A stretch of 5,545 nt of DNA from Planctomycetaceae bacterium (GTDB lineage Bacteria > Planctomycetota > Planctomycetia > Pirellulales > UBA1268): positions 1-5,545 of the forward strand of contig CANHYS010000191.1 of NCBI GenBank assembly GCA_947464585.1, written 5' to 3'. Below, in pieces: positions 1-5,518 of this stretch. The translations under genes were made by a program, and so were the position numbers. The notes beneath the pieces are model-generated. The model worked only from the letters and a program-made list of their open reading frames with translations. It ran no database searches and was not told the origin of the DNA. How positions within the stretch are numbered: position 1 is the first letter of the stretch; the number at the start of each line of letters is the position of its first letter.

Positions 1-603
1 AAGTTCGACCTGCGGAGCCTGGTCCGCGACATCTGCAACTCGCTGGTCTATCAGCTCTCGAGCAAGCCGACGCCTTCCAATGCCGGCGACACCCGGCAGT
101 TTTCTCACAGCCACCTGCGGCGGCTGCGGGCCGACGCGATCATCGACTCTGTCGTCATGGTCACGGAAGTGCCCAGGAACTTCGGCAATTTCGCGGCCGG
201 CACGCGTGCCATCGACGTCTATCCACGGCATCAGGGCGACACTGCCGGTCCGCACTTCGCGGATCCGTTCTTCCACACGTTTGGTGCGGCCAGCCGCGCC
301 ACGGTGGCTGCCGCCGAGACGAAGCGGGAGCCGACGCTGTCGCAGGCACTGCACATGATCGTGGGCGACAGCGTTCGCGACCGGCTGTCGCAGGGCAAGG
401 TGATCAAGCAGCTGATCGAGACGAAGTCGACGCCCGAGGACATCATCGACGAACTCTACATCCGCACGCTCTCACGCCGTCCGACGACGGCCGAGATGAC
501 CGGCATGCGGGCGATCGTGGGTGACAACGTCAAGGAGCCGGCGGTCTACGAGGACATCCTCTGGAGCCTGCTCAACTCGACCGCGTTCCTCTTCAATTAC
601 TGA
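1..603 (+). CDS. DUF1553 (PSD1) domain protein, C-terminal part only
   Basis: The reading frame is open from base 1 to a TGA at 601-603, giving 200 residues of a protein whose N-terminus lies outside the window. The segment matches the end of the DUF1549/DUF1553 proteins typical of Planctomycetes. Around residues 38-58 is the stretch ending HLRRLRADAIIDSVVMVT, followed by FGNFAAGTRAIDVYP (about 61-75). Next comes FHTFGAASRATVAAAETKREP, in which EPTLSQALHMIVGD (about 111-124) is the most recognisable family signature. ELYIRTLSRRPTTAEM (about 151-166) and the terminal LWSLLNSTAFLFNY are also typical. Full-length members are usually 700-1000 residues, often secreted and often fused to cytochrome-c-like or carbohydrate-binding domains; none of that part is visible here. 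The biochemical function of DUF1553 is not established. Codon use matches the downstream genes. Family call is confident; the role is unknown. Confidence 0.9.
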   Translation, partial: KFDLRSLVRDICNSLVYQLSSKPTPSNAGDTRQFSHSHLRRLRADAIIDSVVMVTEVPRNFGNFAAGTRAIDVYPRHQGDTAGPHFADPFFHTFGAASRATVAAAETKREPTLSQALHMIVGDSVRDRLSQGKVIKQLIETKSTPEDIIDELYIRTLSRRPTTAEMTGMRAIVGDNVKEPAVYEDILWSLLNSTAFLFNY

Positions 604-624
604 GCCCTGGTGTGCGGGGCGGGC

Positions 625-659
625 GCCGGCTTCTCCAGCTGAGATGCTGAGGAGCCGGT
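625..659 (+). terminator. Hairpin just after the DUF1553 stop, possible 3' end structure
   Basis: Bases 626-635 (CCGGCTTCTC) pair with 649-658 (GAGGAGCCGG) in a 10-bp stem with one G:U pair. An outer G:U (625/659) and three inner pairs (637-639 with 646-648, after a bulged C) extend it, leaving a six-base loop. It begins 21 bases after the stop codon. No T-run follows, so it is not a standard intrinsic terminator; it could protect the mRNA 3' end or act with Rho. This reading is an inference from structure alone. Confidence 0.35.
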
Positions 660-857
660 CGGAGGCACGCGCAGGAGCCGGTGAACTTTGCGACTCACGA
701 GCGATTCACCATCGCCCGCGAGCATCCTGTAGCAAAGTCCGCCGGCGACGAGCATGCCGCAGCCGGCGAACCATTGCGGGTGACCCGGGGCGGGGAACGC
801 CCGAGTAAGTCGGCGTCGCTCTGGCATGGCAACAGGTATCCGATGCTCGCCCGGAGT

Positions 858-885
858 CCCCCGGCTTCCGCCGGGGGCTTTTATT
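858..885 (+). terminator. Rho-independent terminator
   Basis: Bases 858-865 (CCCCCGGC) pair perfectly with 870-877 (GCCGGGGG) around a TTCC tetraloop, followed by CTTTTATT. An 8-bp all-G/C stem with a T-rich tail is a textbook intrinsic terminator for the + strand. It lies 255 bases beyond the DUF1553 stop codon and 73 bases before the Nudix start. It may end a long 3' untranslated region, end an unannotated small RNA, or insulate the Nudix gene from upstream transcription. Confidence 0.75.
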
Positions 886-947
886 CGAGCGACACGCTTT
901 TCGGTTTTCGCCGTGGGCTTTACAACAGCGGCTTCCCCATCACCCAC

Positions 948-953
948 GGAGAG
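948..953 (+). promoter_or_regulatory. Ribosome binding site of the Nudix gene
   Basis: GGAGAG lies five bases before the ATG at 959. This good Shine-Dalgarno match at normal spacing fixes the start of the Nudix-type gene. Confidence 0.65.
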
Positions 954-958
954 CCCTC

Positions 959-1588
959 ATGAGCCCGATTCCCCAGGAAGATGTTCTCGTCGTGCCGCGG
1001 TCGCTGCTCGAGCGGGCCGGGATCTTTCAGGGCTTCTGTGGCGACACGGCCAGCTACCTGCCGCTCCTGCTCGATCCGCGGCACACGTCGTGGCGGCCGC
1101 GGGCGAGCGTGGAGGAGGATCCTTCGTTCAAGCAACTGATCCCCTACTGCGTGCTCTCGTGGCGGGCCGAGGATGGTACGCCGCGCTACTTCGCCTACAC
1201 CCGTGGTGGTGGGCAGAGCGAGGCGCGGCTGCGGGCCAAGCGGTCGGTGGGCATCGGCGGTCATATCGCGAGCACCGACGGTGAGCATGGCGACGACGTG
1301 TCGTATGAATCGGGCATGAAGCGTGAACTCGCCGAGGAGGTGGCCATCGGCGGCAATTGGACGTCACGGTGCGTCGGCCTGATCAACGACGACGCCACGC
1401 CGGTGGGGAGCGTGCACCTCGGCATCGTGCACATCATGGAACTGGAACGGCCCGAGGTCTGTTCCCGTGAGAGCGAACTGGTGGAGTGCGGGTTCGACAC
1501 ACTGGAAAAACTGCTGGCCGACCGGGAGCGGTTCGAGACCTGGTCGCAGATCGCCCTCGACGCGATCGCTACCGGTGCGGTGTCGTAA
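959..1588 (+). CDS. Nudix-type hydrolase (planctomycete 'phosphoesterase' type)
   Basis: A 209-residue protein, probably cytoplasmic, with no signal peptide or membrane segment. The centre reads KRSVGIGGHI (residues 94-103), then a 13-residue insert, then YESGMKRELAEEVAI (116-130). RELAEE (122-127) is the REUxEE metal-binding core of the Nudix box, and GGH is the usual glycine loop before it. The spacing between the glycines and REL is longer than in the classic box (GX5EX7REUXEEXGU), and the usual glycine after EE is replaced (EEVAI). LINDDATPVGSVHLGIVH (141-158) and the C-terminal FETWSQIALDAI (192-203) look like conserved family blocks. Nudix enzymes hydrolyse nucleoside diphosphates linked to another moiety; the substrate here cannot be inferred. 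The TAA stop coincides with the first bases of the inverted-repeat element at 1586. Family is fairly sure, activity is not. Confidence 0.8.
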   Translation: MSPIPQEDVLVVPRSLLERAGIFQGFCGDTASYLPLLLDPRHTSWRPRASVEEDPSFKQLIPYCVLSWRAEDGTPRYFAYTRGGGQSEARLRAKRSVGIGGHIASTDGEHGDDVSYESGMKRELAEEVAIGGNWTSRCVGLINDDATPVGSVHLGIVHIMELERPEVCSRESELVECGFDTLEKLLADRERFETWSQIALDAIATGAVS

Positions 1589-1674
1589 AATGGGGACGGG
1601 AGTGATTTTCCCTCGAGACCTCCAGATTCGCGTTGTGTTGTGATGGCCGGAAAATCGCTCCCGTCCCCATTTTA
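1586..1674. repeat. 89-bp palindromic element with 26-bp inverted arms (REP/MITE-like)
   Basis: The left arm, 1586-1611, is the reverse complement of the right arm, 1649-1674, with a single mismatch (T1603 opposite G1657, a G:U pair in RNA). The arms begin TAAAATGGGGACGGGAG on the left and end CTCCCGTCCCCATTTTA on the right. They enclose a 37-base spacer (1612-1648) with no obvious further structure beyond CTCGAG. Such a long near-perfect palindrome between two housekeeping genes resembles REP/MITE-like elements mobilised by Y1 (IS200-like or REP-associated tyrosine) transposases, but no transposase is present and no target-site duplication is evident. As RNA it would fold into a very stable hairpin ending in UUUUA and could end transcription in both directions. 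The palindrome is seen directly; its mobile origin is inferred. Confidence 0.8.
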
Positions 1675-1678
1675 TACT
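1673..1678 (+). promoter_or_regulatory. Possible -10 element for the desulfurase gene
   Basis: TATACT matches five of six bases of TATAAT and overlaps the right end of the palindrome. Transcription from it would begin at or next to the ATG at 1685, giving a leaderless message. This would fit the poor Shine-Dalgarno here: GGGG ends only two bases from the ATG. No good -35 box lies at the proper distance (GAAAAT with a 17-base spacer), so the call is weak. Confidence 0.2.
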
Positions 1679-1684
1679 GGGGTC

Positions 1685-2935
1685 ATGACCGCTCCATCCG
1701 CGCCGATCTATCTCGACAACCACGCCACCACGCGGCTCGACCCGCGGGTGCTCGAGGCGATGCTGCCGTGGCTGACCGACCACTACGGCAACGCGGGGAG
1801 CGTCACGCACGAGCTGGGCCGCGAGGCCCGGGTGGTGGTCGATGCGGCCCGCGAGACGTTTGCCGCCGCGATCGGCGGCACCGCCAGCGAGATCGTGTTC
1901 ACGGGCGGTGCGACCGAAAGTAACAACCTCGCGCTGCTCGGTTCCGCACGCCGTTGGAAGGCTCTTGCGAAACCGGGTGACGGCGGCGGCCACATCGTCA
2001 CCGTGGCGACCGAGCACGATGCCGTCCTCGATCCGATCGAGCATCTGGAACGGCAGGGGGTGGCCGTGACGCGGCTGGCAGTCGAGCCGCAGGCCGCCAC
2101 CGAGATTTCGGCCAACGGCATTCCGGGTCGCATTCGGCTCGATGGCCTTGCGGCTGCGCTTCGGCCCAACACGTTACTCGTGTCGGTGATGCTCGCCAAC
2201 AATGAGATCGGCGTGGTGCAAGACATCCCCGCGATCGCCGACCTCGTGCACTCGAGCGGCAAGGGCACGCTCCTGCACGTTGACTGCGCCCAAGCGATCG
2301 GCCGGATGGCCGTCGACATCAACGCCCTCGGCGCCGACCTCGCGAGTTTTTCCGCGCACAAGTTTCACGGGCCCAAGGGAATGGGCGTCCTCTGGCTGAG
2401 GCGTCGAGGCCGCGTGGTCCGCGTCGAGCCGCTCGTCTACGGCGGCGGCCAGGAGCGGGGCATGCGGAGCGGCACGCTCGACGTGCCCGGCATCGTCGGC
2501 ATGGCCGAGGCGGCGCGGCTGGCGGTGGTGGGGCTGCCTGAGGAAACTGTCCGCATGCGGCAGCTGCGGGATCGGCTCTGGGACAGGCTCACGAGGGAAG
2601 TCGCGGGCATCACGCTCAACGGCCCGCCTCTTGATGTGGCCGTGGCTGGCCAGCCTGTGCGGCTCGTCAACAATCTGAATGTCTGCGTGCCGGGGGTCGA
2701 CGGGCAGACGCTCCTGACCACGCTCTCGGCCGAGGGGCTGGCGGTGAGTTCCGGCAGCGCCTGCTCGTCGGAGCATCCGCGGCCGAGCCACGTGCTGCTC
2801 GCGCTCGGGCTCGACGAGGATCAGGCCCGGGCCAGCCTGCGGTTTGGCCTGTCACGGTTCACAACGCCAGCGGATATCGACGCCGCCGCCGAGCGGATTG
2901 CCGCCGGTGTGGCTCGGCTACGGGCACTGGCGTAG
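1685..2935 (+). CDS. Cysteine desulfurase, NifS/IscS family
   Basis: A 416-residue PLP enzyme that takes sulfur from L-cysteine as a persulfide, leaving alanine, for Fe-S clusters and other thio-cofactors; cytosolic. Family landmarks occur in order: [12 protein letters not shown] (9-20), GGATESNN (74-81), the cofactor-stacking His111 in [14 protein letters not shown] (171-176), Asp200 and Gln203 in HVDCAQAIG, the PLP-binding Lys226 in [20 protein letters not shown] (261-270), the catalytic Cys360 in [17 protein letters not shown], and Arg386 in [10 protein letters not shown]. Length is usual for the family. The active-site loop is of the NifS/IscS type, not the SufS type. The frame is open upstream to a GTG at 1640, but that lies inside the palindrome and would add 15 non-family residues, so the ATG at 1685 is preferred. 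It is followed after 130 bases by an A-type Fe-S carrier, supporting a role in cluster assembly. NifS versus IscS cannot be decided. Confidence 0.93.
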   Translation: MTAPSAPIYLDNHATTRLDPRVLEAMLPWLTDHYGNAGSVTHELGREARVVVDAARETFAAAIGGTASEIVFTGGATESNNLALLGSARRWKALAKPGDGGGHIVTVATEHDAVLDPIEHLERQGVAVTRLAVEPQAATEISANGIPGRIRLDGLAAALRPNTLLVSVMLANNEIGVVQDIPAIADLVHSSGKGTLLHVDCAQAIGRMAVDINALGADLASFSAHKFHGPKGMGVLWLRRRGRVVRVEPLVYGGGQERGMRSGTLDVPGIVGMAEAARLAVVGLPEETVRMRQLRDRLWDRLTREVAGITLNGPPLDVAVAGQPVRLVNNLNVCVPGVDGQTLLTTLSAEGLAVSSGSACSSEHPRPSHVLLALGLDEDQARASLRFGLSRFTTPADIDAAAERIAAGVARLRALA

Positions 2936-2969
2936 GGACTTTCTTCATGGGAGTCCTGTAGAATTGGCT

Positions 2970-2997
2970 TTGCCTCTCGGCCTCGAGGGGATACAAT
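2970..2997 (+). promoter_or_regulatory. Candidate sigma70-type promoter of the A-type carrier gene
   Basis: TTGCCT (2970-2975, four of six matches to TTGACA) and TACAAT (2992-2997, five of six to TATAAT) are separated by 16 bases. Transcription would begin near 3004, leaving a leader of roughly 60 bases before the ATG at 3066. If real, the carrier gene can be expressed independently of the desulfurase. The local sequence is more A/T-rich than its surroundings, as expected for a promoter. Confidence 0.4.
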
Positions 2998-3050
2998 TTC
3001 AACACCGGTTCATGATTTTTTTGGACCGTGTTTTTCGCCACCCGTTTTGC

Positions 3051-3055
3051 AGGAG
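3051..3055 (+). promoter_or_regulatory. Ribosome binding site of the A-type carrier gene
   Basis: AGGAG lies ten bases before the ATG at 3066. It favours this start over the in-frame ATG three codons later (3075), which would be 19 bases away, and over any upstream in-frame start lying inside the desulfurase gene. Confidence 0.6.
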
Positions 3056-3065
3056 TTTTCACACC

Positions 3066-3398
3066 ATGTCGGTCATGCTCACGGAAAAAGCCGCCGGTGA
3101 AGTGAAGAAGATTATCGCCGAACAGAAACTCGACCCTGCCACGGTGCTCCGCGTCGGCGTGGCTGGCGGCGGCTGCAGCGGCTTCAGTTATTCGCTCGGC
3201 TTCGATACCGCCTGGGATCCCAAGGCCGATTCAAAGAGCGAGCAGCACGGCATTGCCGTCGTCGTCGACAAGAAGAGCGACCTCTTCCTCGACGGCACGA
3301 CGCTCGACTTCCACGACAGCATCGAGAAGCGGGGCTTCACGTTCAACAACCCCAACGCCAAGAAGAGCTGCGGCTGCGGCAGTTCGTTCCAGGCTTGA
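3066..3398 (+). CDS. A-type iron-sulfur cluster carrier (IscA/ErpA/HesB family)
   Basis: A 110-residue cytosolic protein of the HesB/IscA family, which holds and hands over Fe-S clusters or iron to target enzymes. The three conserved cysteines are present: Cys37 in [12 protein letters not shown] and Cys102 and Cys104 in the C-terminal SCGCGSSF. The intervening [18 protein letters not shown] (65-82) and [10 protein letters not shown] (91-100) are standard family blocks. Length is normal for the family (E. coli IscA has 107 residues). The CGCGSSF ending is closer to ErpA than to many IscA proteins, but the subtype cannot be fixed from sequence reading, so no symbol is given. It sits 130 bases after a cysteine desulfurase on the same strand, which fits a small Fe-S module without a visible IscU/SufU scaffold. 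Start is chosen by ribosome binding site and by family length. Confidence 0.93.
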   Translation: MSVMLTEKAAGEVKKIIAEQKLDPATVLRVGVAGGGCSGFSYSLGFDTAWDPKADSKSEQHGIAVVVDKKSDLFLDGTTLDFHDSIEKRGFTFNNPNAKKSCGCGSSFQA

Positions 3399-3468
3399 TG
3401 GTCTAGGCCTGTTGTTCCAGGCCTGAGCCCGCGGGTTTCATTTCCTGCTGTTTTCGGGTGTTCAGTCC

Positions 3469-3476
3469 AAGGAGGG
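3469..3476 (+). promoter_or_regulatory. Strong ribosome binding site deciding a GTG start
   Basis: AAGGAGGG is a near-perfect Shine-Dalgarno sequence, ending three bases before the GTG at 3480. The spacing is short, but the next in-frame starts (GTG 3495, GTG 3504, ATG 3507) are 18 or more bases away, so GTG 3480 is the best choice for the CobL-type gene. Confidence 0.55.
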
Positions 3477-3479
3477 TCG

Positions 3480-4754
3480 GTGGCCCCAGAGAATGTGCGT
3501 TCAGTGATGCCGCTCGTTGAGAAAGTGCACATCGTCGGCATCGGTGATGACGGCGTCGATGGCATGACCGCGCACGCGCGGCGGCTCGTCGAGGCCGCCG
3601 AGGTGCTGCTCGGGCCCGAGTCGTGCGTGGCGATGCTGCCGGCAGCCCTCGCTGGCAAGCTCAGCACAGCGGCCAACCTCGAGGAACTCGTCGAGCGGAT
3701 CGAGAAGGCGGGCGCGAAGAAGATCGTCGTGCTCGCCTCGGGCGACCCGCTCTTCTACGGCACCGCTCGGTATGTCTGCGCGAAGCTCGGCAAGGATCGC
3801 TTCGAGGTCGTGCCGCACGTCAGCAGCATGCAGCTGGCGTTTGCCCGCGTGAAGGAATCATGGGAGGAGGCGTTTCTCACCAATCTCTCCGGGCAGTCGA
3901 TCGAGCGGGTGATCGACAAGATCCGTACGAGCGAGACGGTGGGCCTCTTCACCAGCGAGCAGTGGCCGCCGTCCGCGGTGGCGCAGACGCTGCTCGAAGA
4001 GGGCATCGATTACTTTCAGGCCTATGTCTGTGAAAACCTCGGGTCGCCCGACGAGCGGGTCACGCAGGGCAGCTTGGCCGAGATCGCGAAGGAGTCGTTC
4101 AGCGGGCTCAACGTGATGATCCTCGTGCGGAAGGCCCGAGTGGCCGACAAGCCCGGGCAGATCGGCACGCGGCTGTTCGGCAACCCCGACGACTGCTTTC
4201 TGCAGTCGCGGCCGAAGCGCGGGCTGCTCACGCCCGCCGAGGTGCGGGCCCTGGCCCTCTCCGAGTTGGGTCTGCGAACCGACAGCGTGGTCTGGGACGT
4301 TGGCGCGGGCAGCGGCTCGGTCGGCCTCGAGGCGGCGCGGATCGCCCGCGACGGCACGGTGCATGCCATCGAGATGGATTCCGACGACCACCAGCTCATC
4401 CTGGAAAACGCCCAGCGTTTTGGCGTGACCAACCTGCGGGCCGTGCTCGGCAAGGCGCCCGAGGCCTGGGCTCGTCTGCCCGATCCCGACGCGATCTACG
4501 TGGGGGGCAGTGGCCGCGACGTCTCCATGCTCGTGGAAGAAGCCTGGAAGCGGCTCAAATGCGGCGGACGGCTGGTGACGGCCTGCAACAGCATCGAAAA
4601 CCTCGCCGCCGTGCACGCCATGCTGCGGGCGCGGTCGGGTGACGCCTCCTACTGGATGGTGAATATCGCCCGCGGCATCGAGCAGATGGATCGCATCCGG
4701 TTTGAGTCGCTCAACCCGATCTTCCTGATCGCGGCCACGAAGCCGGCGGCGTAG
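3480..4754 (+). CDS. cobL: Precorrin-6Y C5,15-methyltransferase (decarboxylating), CbiE-CbiT fusion
   Basis: A 424-residue bifunctional cobalamin-synthesis enzyme. The N-terminal CbiE half (about 14-220) is a tetrapyrrole methylase: VHIVGIGDDGVDGMT (16-30), ASGDPLFYGTARYV (86-99), VVPHVSSMQLAFARVKESW (110-128), ENLGSPDERVTQG (185-197) and LNVMILVR (210-217). The C-terminal CbiT half (about 245-420) is a class I SAM methyltransferase/decarboxylase: KRGLLTPAEVRALAL (246-260), the SAM loop VWDVGAGSGSVGLEAAR (271-287), AIEMD (296-300) and DAIYVGGSG (337-345). Together they methylate C5 and C15 and decarboxylate the ring C acetate side chain of the precorrin or cobalt-precorrin. In CbiE the usual SLHGR is NLSGQ (135-139), and the usual LTDGENTP block reads FTSEQWPP (157-164). 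The gene follows the Fe-S carrier by 81 bases and precedes the deacetylase by 35. Other cob/cbi genes are not in view. The family call is firm; aerobic versus anaerobic pathway is undecided. Confidence 0.93.
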   Translation: MAPENVRSVMPLVEKVHIVGIGDDGVDGMTAHARRLVEAAEVLLGPESCVAMLPAALAGKLSTAANLEELVERIEKAGAKKIVVLASGDPLFYGTARYVCAKLGKDRFEVVPHVSSMQLAFARVKESWEEAFLTNLSGQSIERVIDKIRTSETVGLFTSEQWPPSAVAQTLLEEGIDYFQAYVCENLGSPDERVTQGSLAEIAKESFSGLNVMILVRKARVADKPGQIGTRLFGNPDDCFLQSRPKRGLLTPAEVRALALSELGLRTDSVVWDVGAGSGSVGLEAARIARDGTVHAIEMDSDDHQLILENAQRFGVTNLRAVLGKAPEAWARLPDPDAIYVGGSGRDVSMLVEEAWKRLKCGGRLVTACNSIENLAAVHAMLRARSGDASYWMVNIARGIEQMDRIRFESLNPIFLIAATKPAA

Positions 4755-4789
4755 CGTTTCGCCAGCTTTGAGTCAGGGTGCGTGAGCCC

Positions 4790-5518
4790 ATGAACGACCT
4801 GCCCCCACCGCTCGACTGCATCGCCGTCGGCGCCCATCCCGACGACGTCGAGATCGGCTGCGGCGGCACGCTCGCGGTGCTGGCCGCGCAGGGGTATCGC
4901 GTCGGTATCGTCGATCTGACCGATGGCGAGCCCACGCCCCGGTCGAGCGGGCCGGCGGAGCGGCTCGCCGAGGCGACTGCGGCAGCGAAGGTGCTGGGCG
5001 TGGTGCACCGCGAGCAGCTCGGCTTCACGAACCGGCGGCTGTTCGACGACTTTCAAGTTCGCGTGGCCCTGGCGAAGGTGTTTCGTCGCTGGCGGCCGCG
5101 GCTCGTGCTCGGCCTCGGCGACAAGACGCCGCTGGCCTCGCCCGATCACGCGCAGGCCGTGGCGATCACCGAGGCGGCCGTCTTCTATTCACGGCTCACG
5201 AAGTGGGACGACACGTTCGACGGCCTCCCCGTGCACACCGTGCCGAACTTCCTCACGTATTTTCTCTTTGCCGGCCTGCCCCAGGTGCCGCACGGCCATT
5301 GGCCGCTGGTGGTGAACATCTCGAGCCAGCTCGAATGCAAGCTCGAATCGATCGCCTGCTACAAGTCGCAGTTTCCGGCGGAGAAGGCCCACGTGTTTCC
5401 GCGGGTGCGCTCGATGGCCGCCACCGTCGGCATGATGGCTGGCTGCGAGGCGGGCGAGGTGCTTGCATCGAGCCGCATCCCGTGCACGGGCGACCTCATG
5501 CAGATGATGGTGCCTTAG
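4790..5518 (+). CDS. PIG-L/LmbE family deacetylase, BshB1-like
   Basis: A 242-residue zinc-dependent N-acetylglucosamine deacetylase-type protein. The signature AVGAHPDDVEIGCGGTLA (12-29) carries zinc ligands His16 and Asp19 and general base Asp18. The second motif, SPDHAQAV (117-124), supplies the third zinc ligand, His120. GIVDLTDGEPTP (39-50), LGVVHREQLGFTNRRLFD (69-86), AAVFYSRLTKW (129-139) and KLESIACYKSQF (184-195) follow the layout of BshB1, the enzyme that deacetylates malyl-GlcNAc in bacillithiol synthesis. BshB1 usually has HPDH where this protein has SPDH. Other PIG-L enzymes act on different amino-sugar conjugates, so the substrate is a reasoned guess. ATG 4790 is preferred, with AGGG at 4775-4778 eleven bases upstream; GTG 4778 in the same frame would add four residues and overlaps that AGGG. 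The 35-base gap without a terminator suggests co-transcription with the CobL gene. Confidence 0.88.
   Translation: MNDLPPPLDCIAVGAHPDDVEIGCGGTLAVLAAQGYRVGIVDLTDGEPTPRSSGPAERLAEATAAAKVLGVVHREQLGFTNRRLFDDFQVRVALAKVFRRWRPRLVLGLGDKTPLASPDHAQAVAITEAAVFYSRLTKWDDTFDGLPVHTVPNFLTYFLFAGLPQVPHGHWPLVVNISSQLECKLESIACYKSQFPAEKAHVFPRVRSMAATVGMMAGCEAGEVLASSRIPCTGDLMQMMVP

Larger units (their letters stand above)
604..958. other. 355-base intergenic region without a convincing gene
   Basis: This gap separates the DUF1553 gene from the Nudix gene. It contains a hairpin at 625-659, a 10-base direct repeat (AGGAGCCGGT at 650-659 and 673-682), and two 7-bp inverted repeats (685-691 with 732-738; 740-746 with 762-768). 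A strong intrinsic terminator sits at 858-885, and the Nudix ribosome binding site is at its end. Forward frames give no recognisable protein. The minus strand has a G/C-third-position-rich frame with a short hydrophobic tail at about 717-797, described under findings. No clear promoter for the Nudix gene was found between the terminator and its start. Confidence 0.6.

Noticed and set aside
680..885. Possible known structured RNA (RNase P, SRP or 6S-like) in the intergenic region
   Set aside because: AGCAAAGTCC superficially recalls the RNase P start motif, but the region is too short and lacks the other conserved RNase P elements. No SRP RNA core motif was found either.
1640..1684. Upstream GTG start extending the desulfurase by 15 residues
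   Set aside because: The extension is translated from the right arm of the palindrome and lacks a ribosome binding site. Family members begin a few residues before YLDN, which fits the ATG at 1685.
1364..2044. 226-residue open frame on the minus strand
   Set aside because: It runs across the end of the Nudix gene, the palindrome and the start of the desulfurase. Its translation is low-complexity and His/Arg/Gly/Val-rich with no family motif, as expected from the opposite strand of GC-biased codons.
2174..2791. 205-residue open frame on the minus strand
   Set aside because: It is antisense to the conserved core of the cysteine desulfurase and lacks any family signature.
2844..3065. Upstream extension of the A-type carrier frame into the desulfurase gene
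   Set aside because: It would add 74 residues unlike the family, overlap the desulfurase and ignore the AGGAG ribosome binding site; the protein from 3066 has normal family length.
3858..4616. 252-residue open frame on the minus strand
   Set aside because: It lies wholly opposite the well-supported CobL gene and shows no recognisable motif; a reflection of strong G/C third-position bias.
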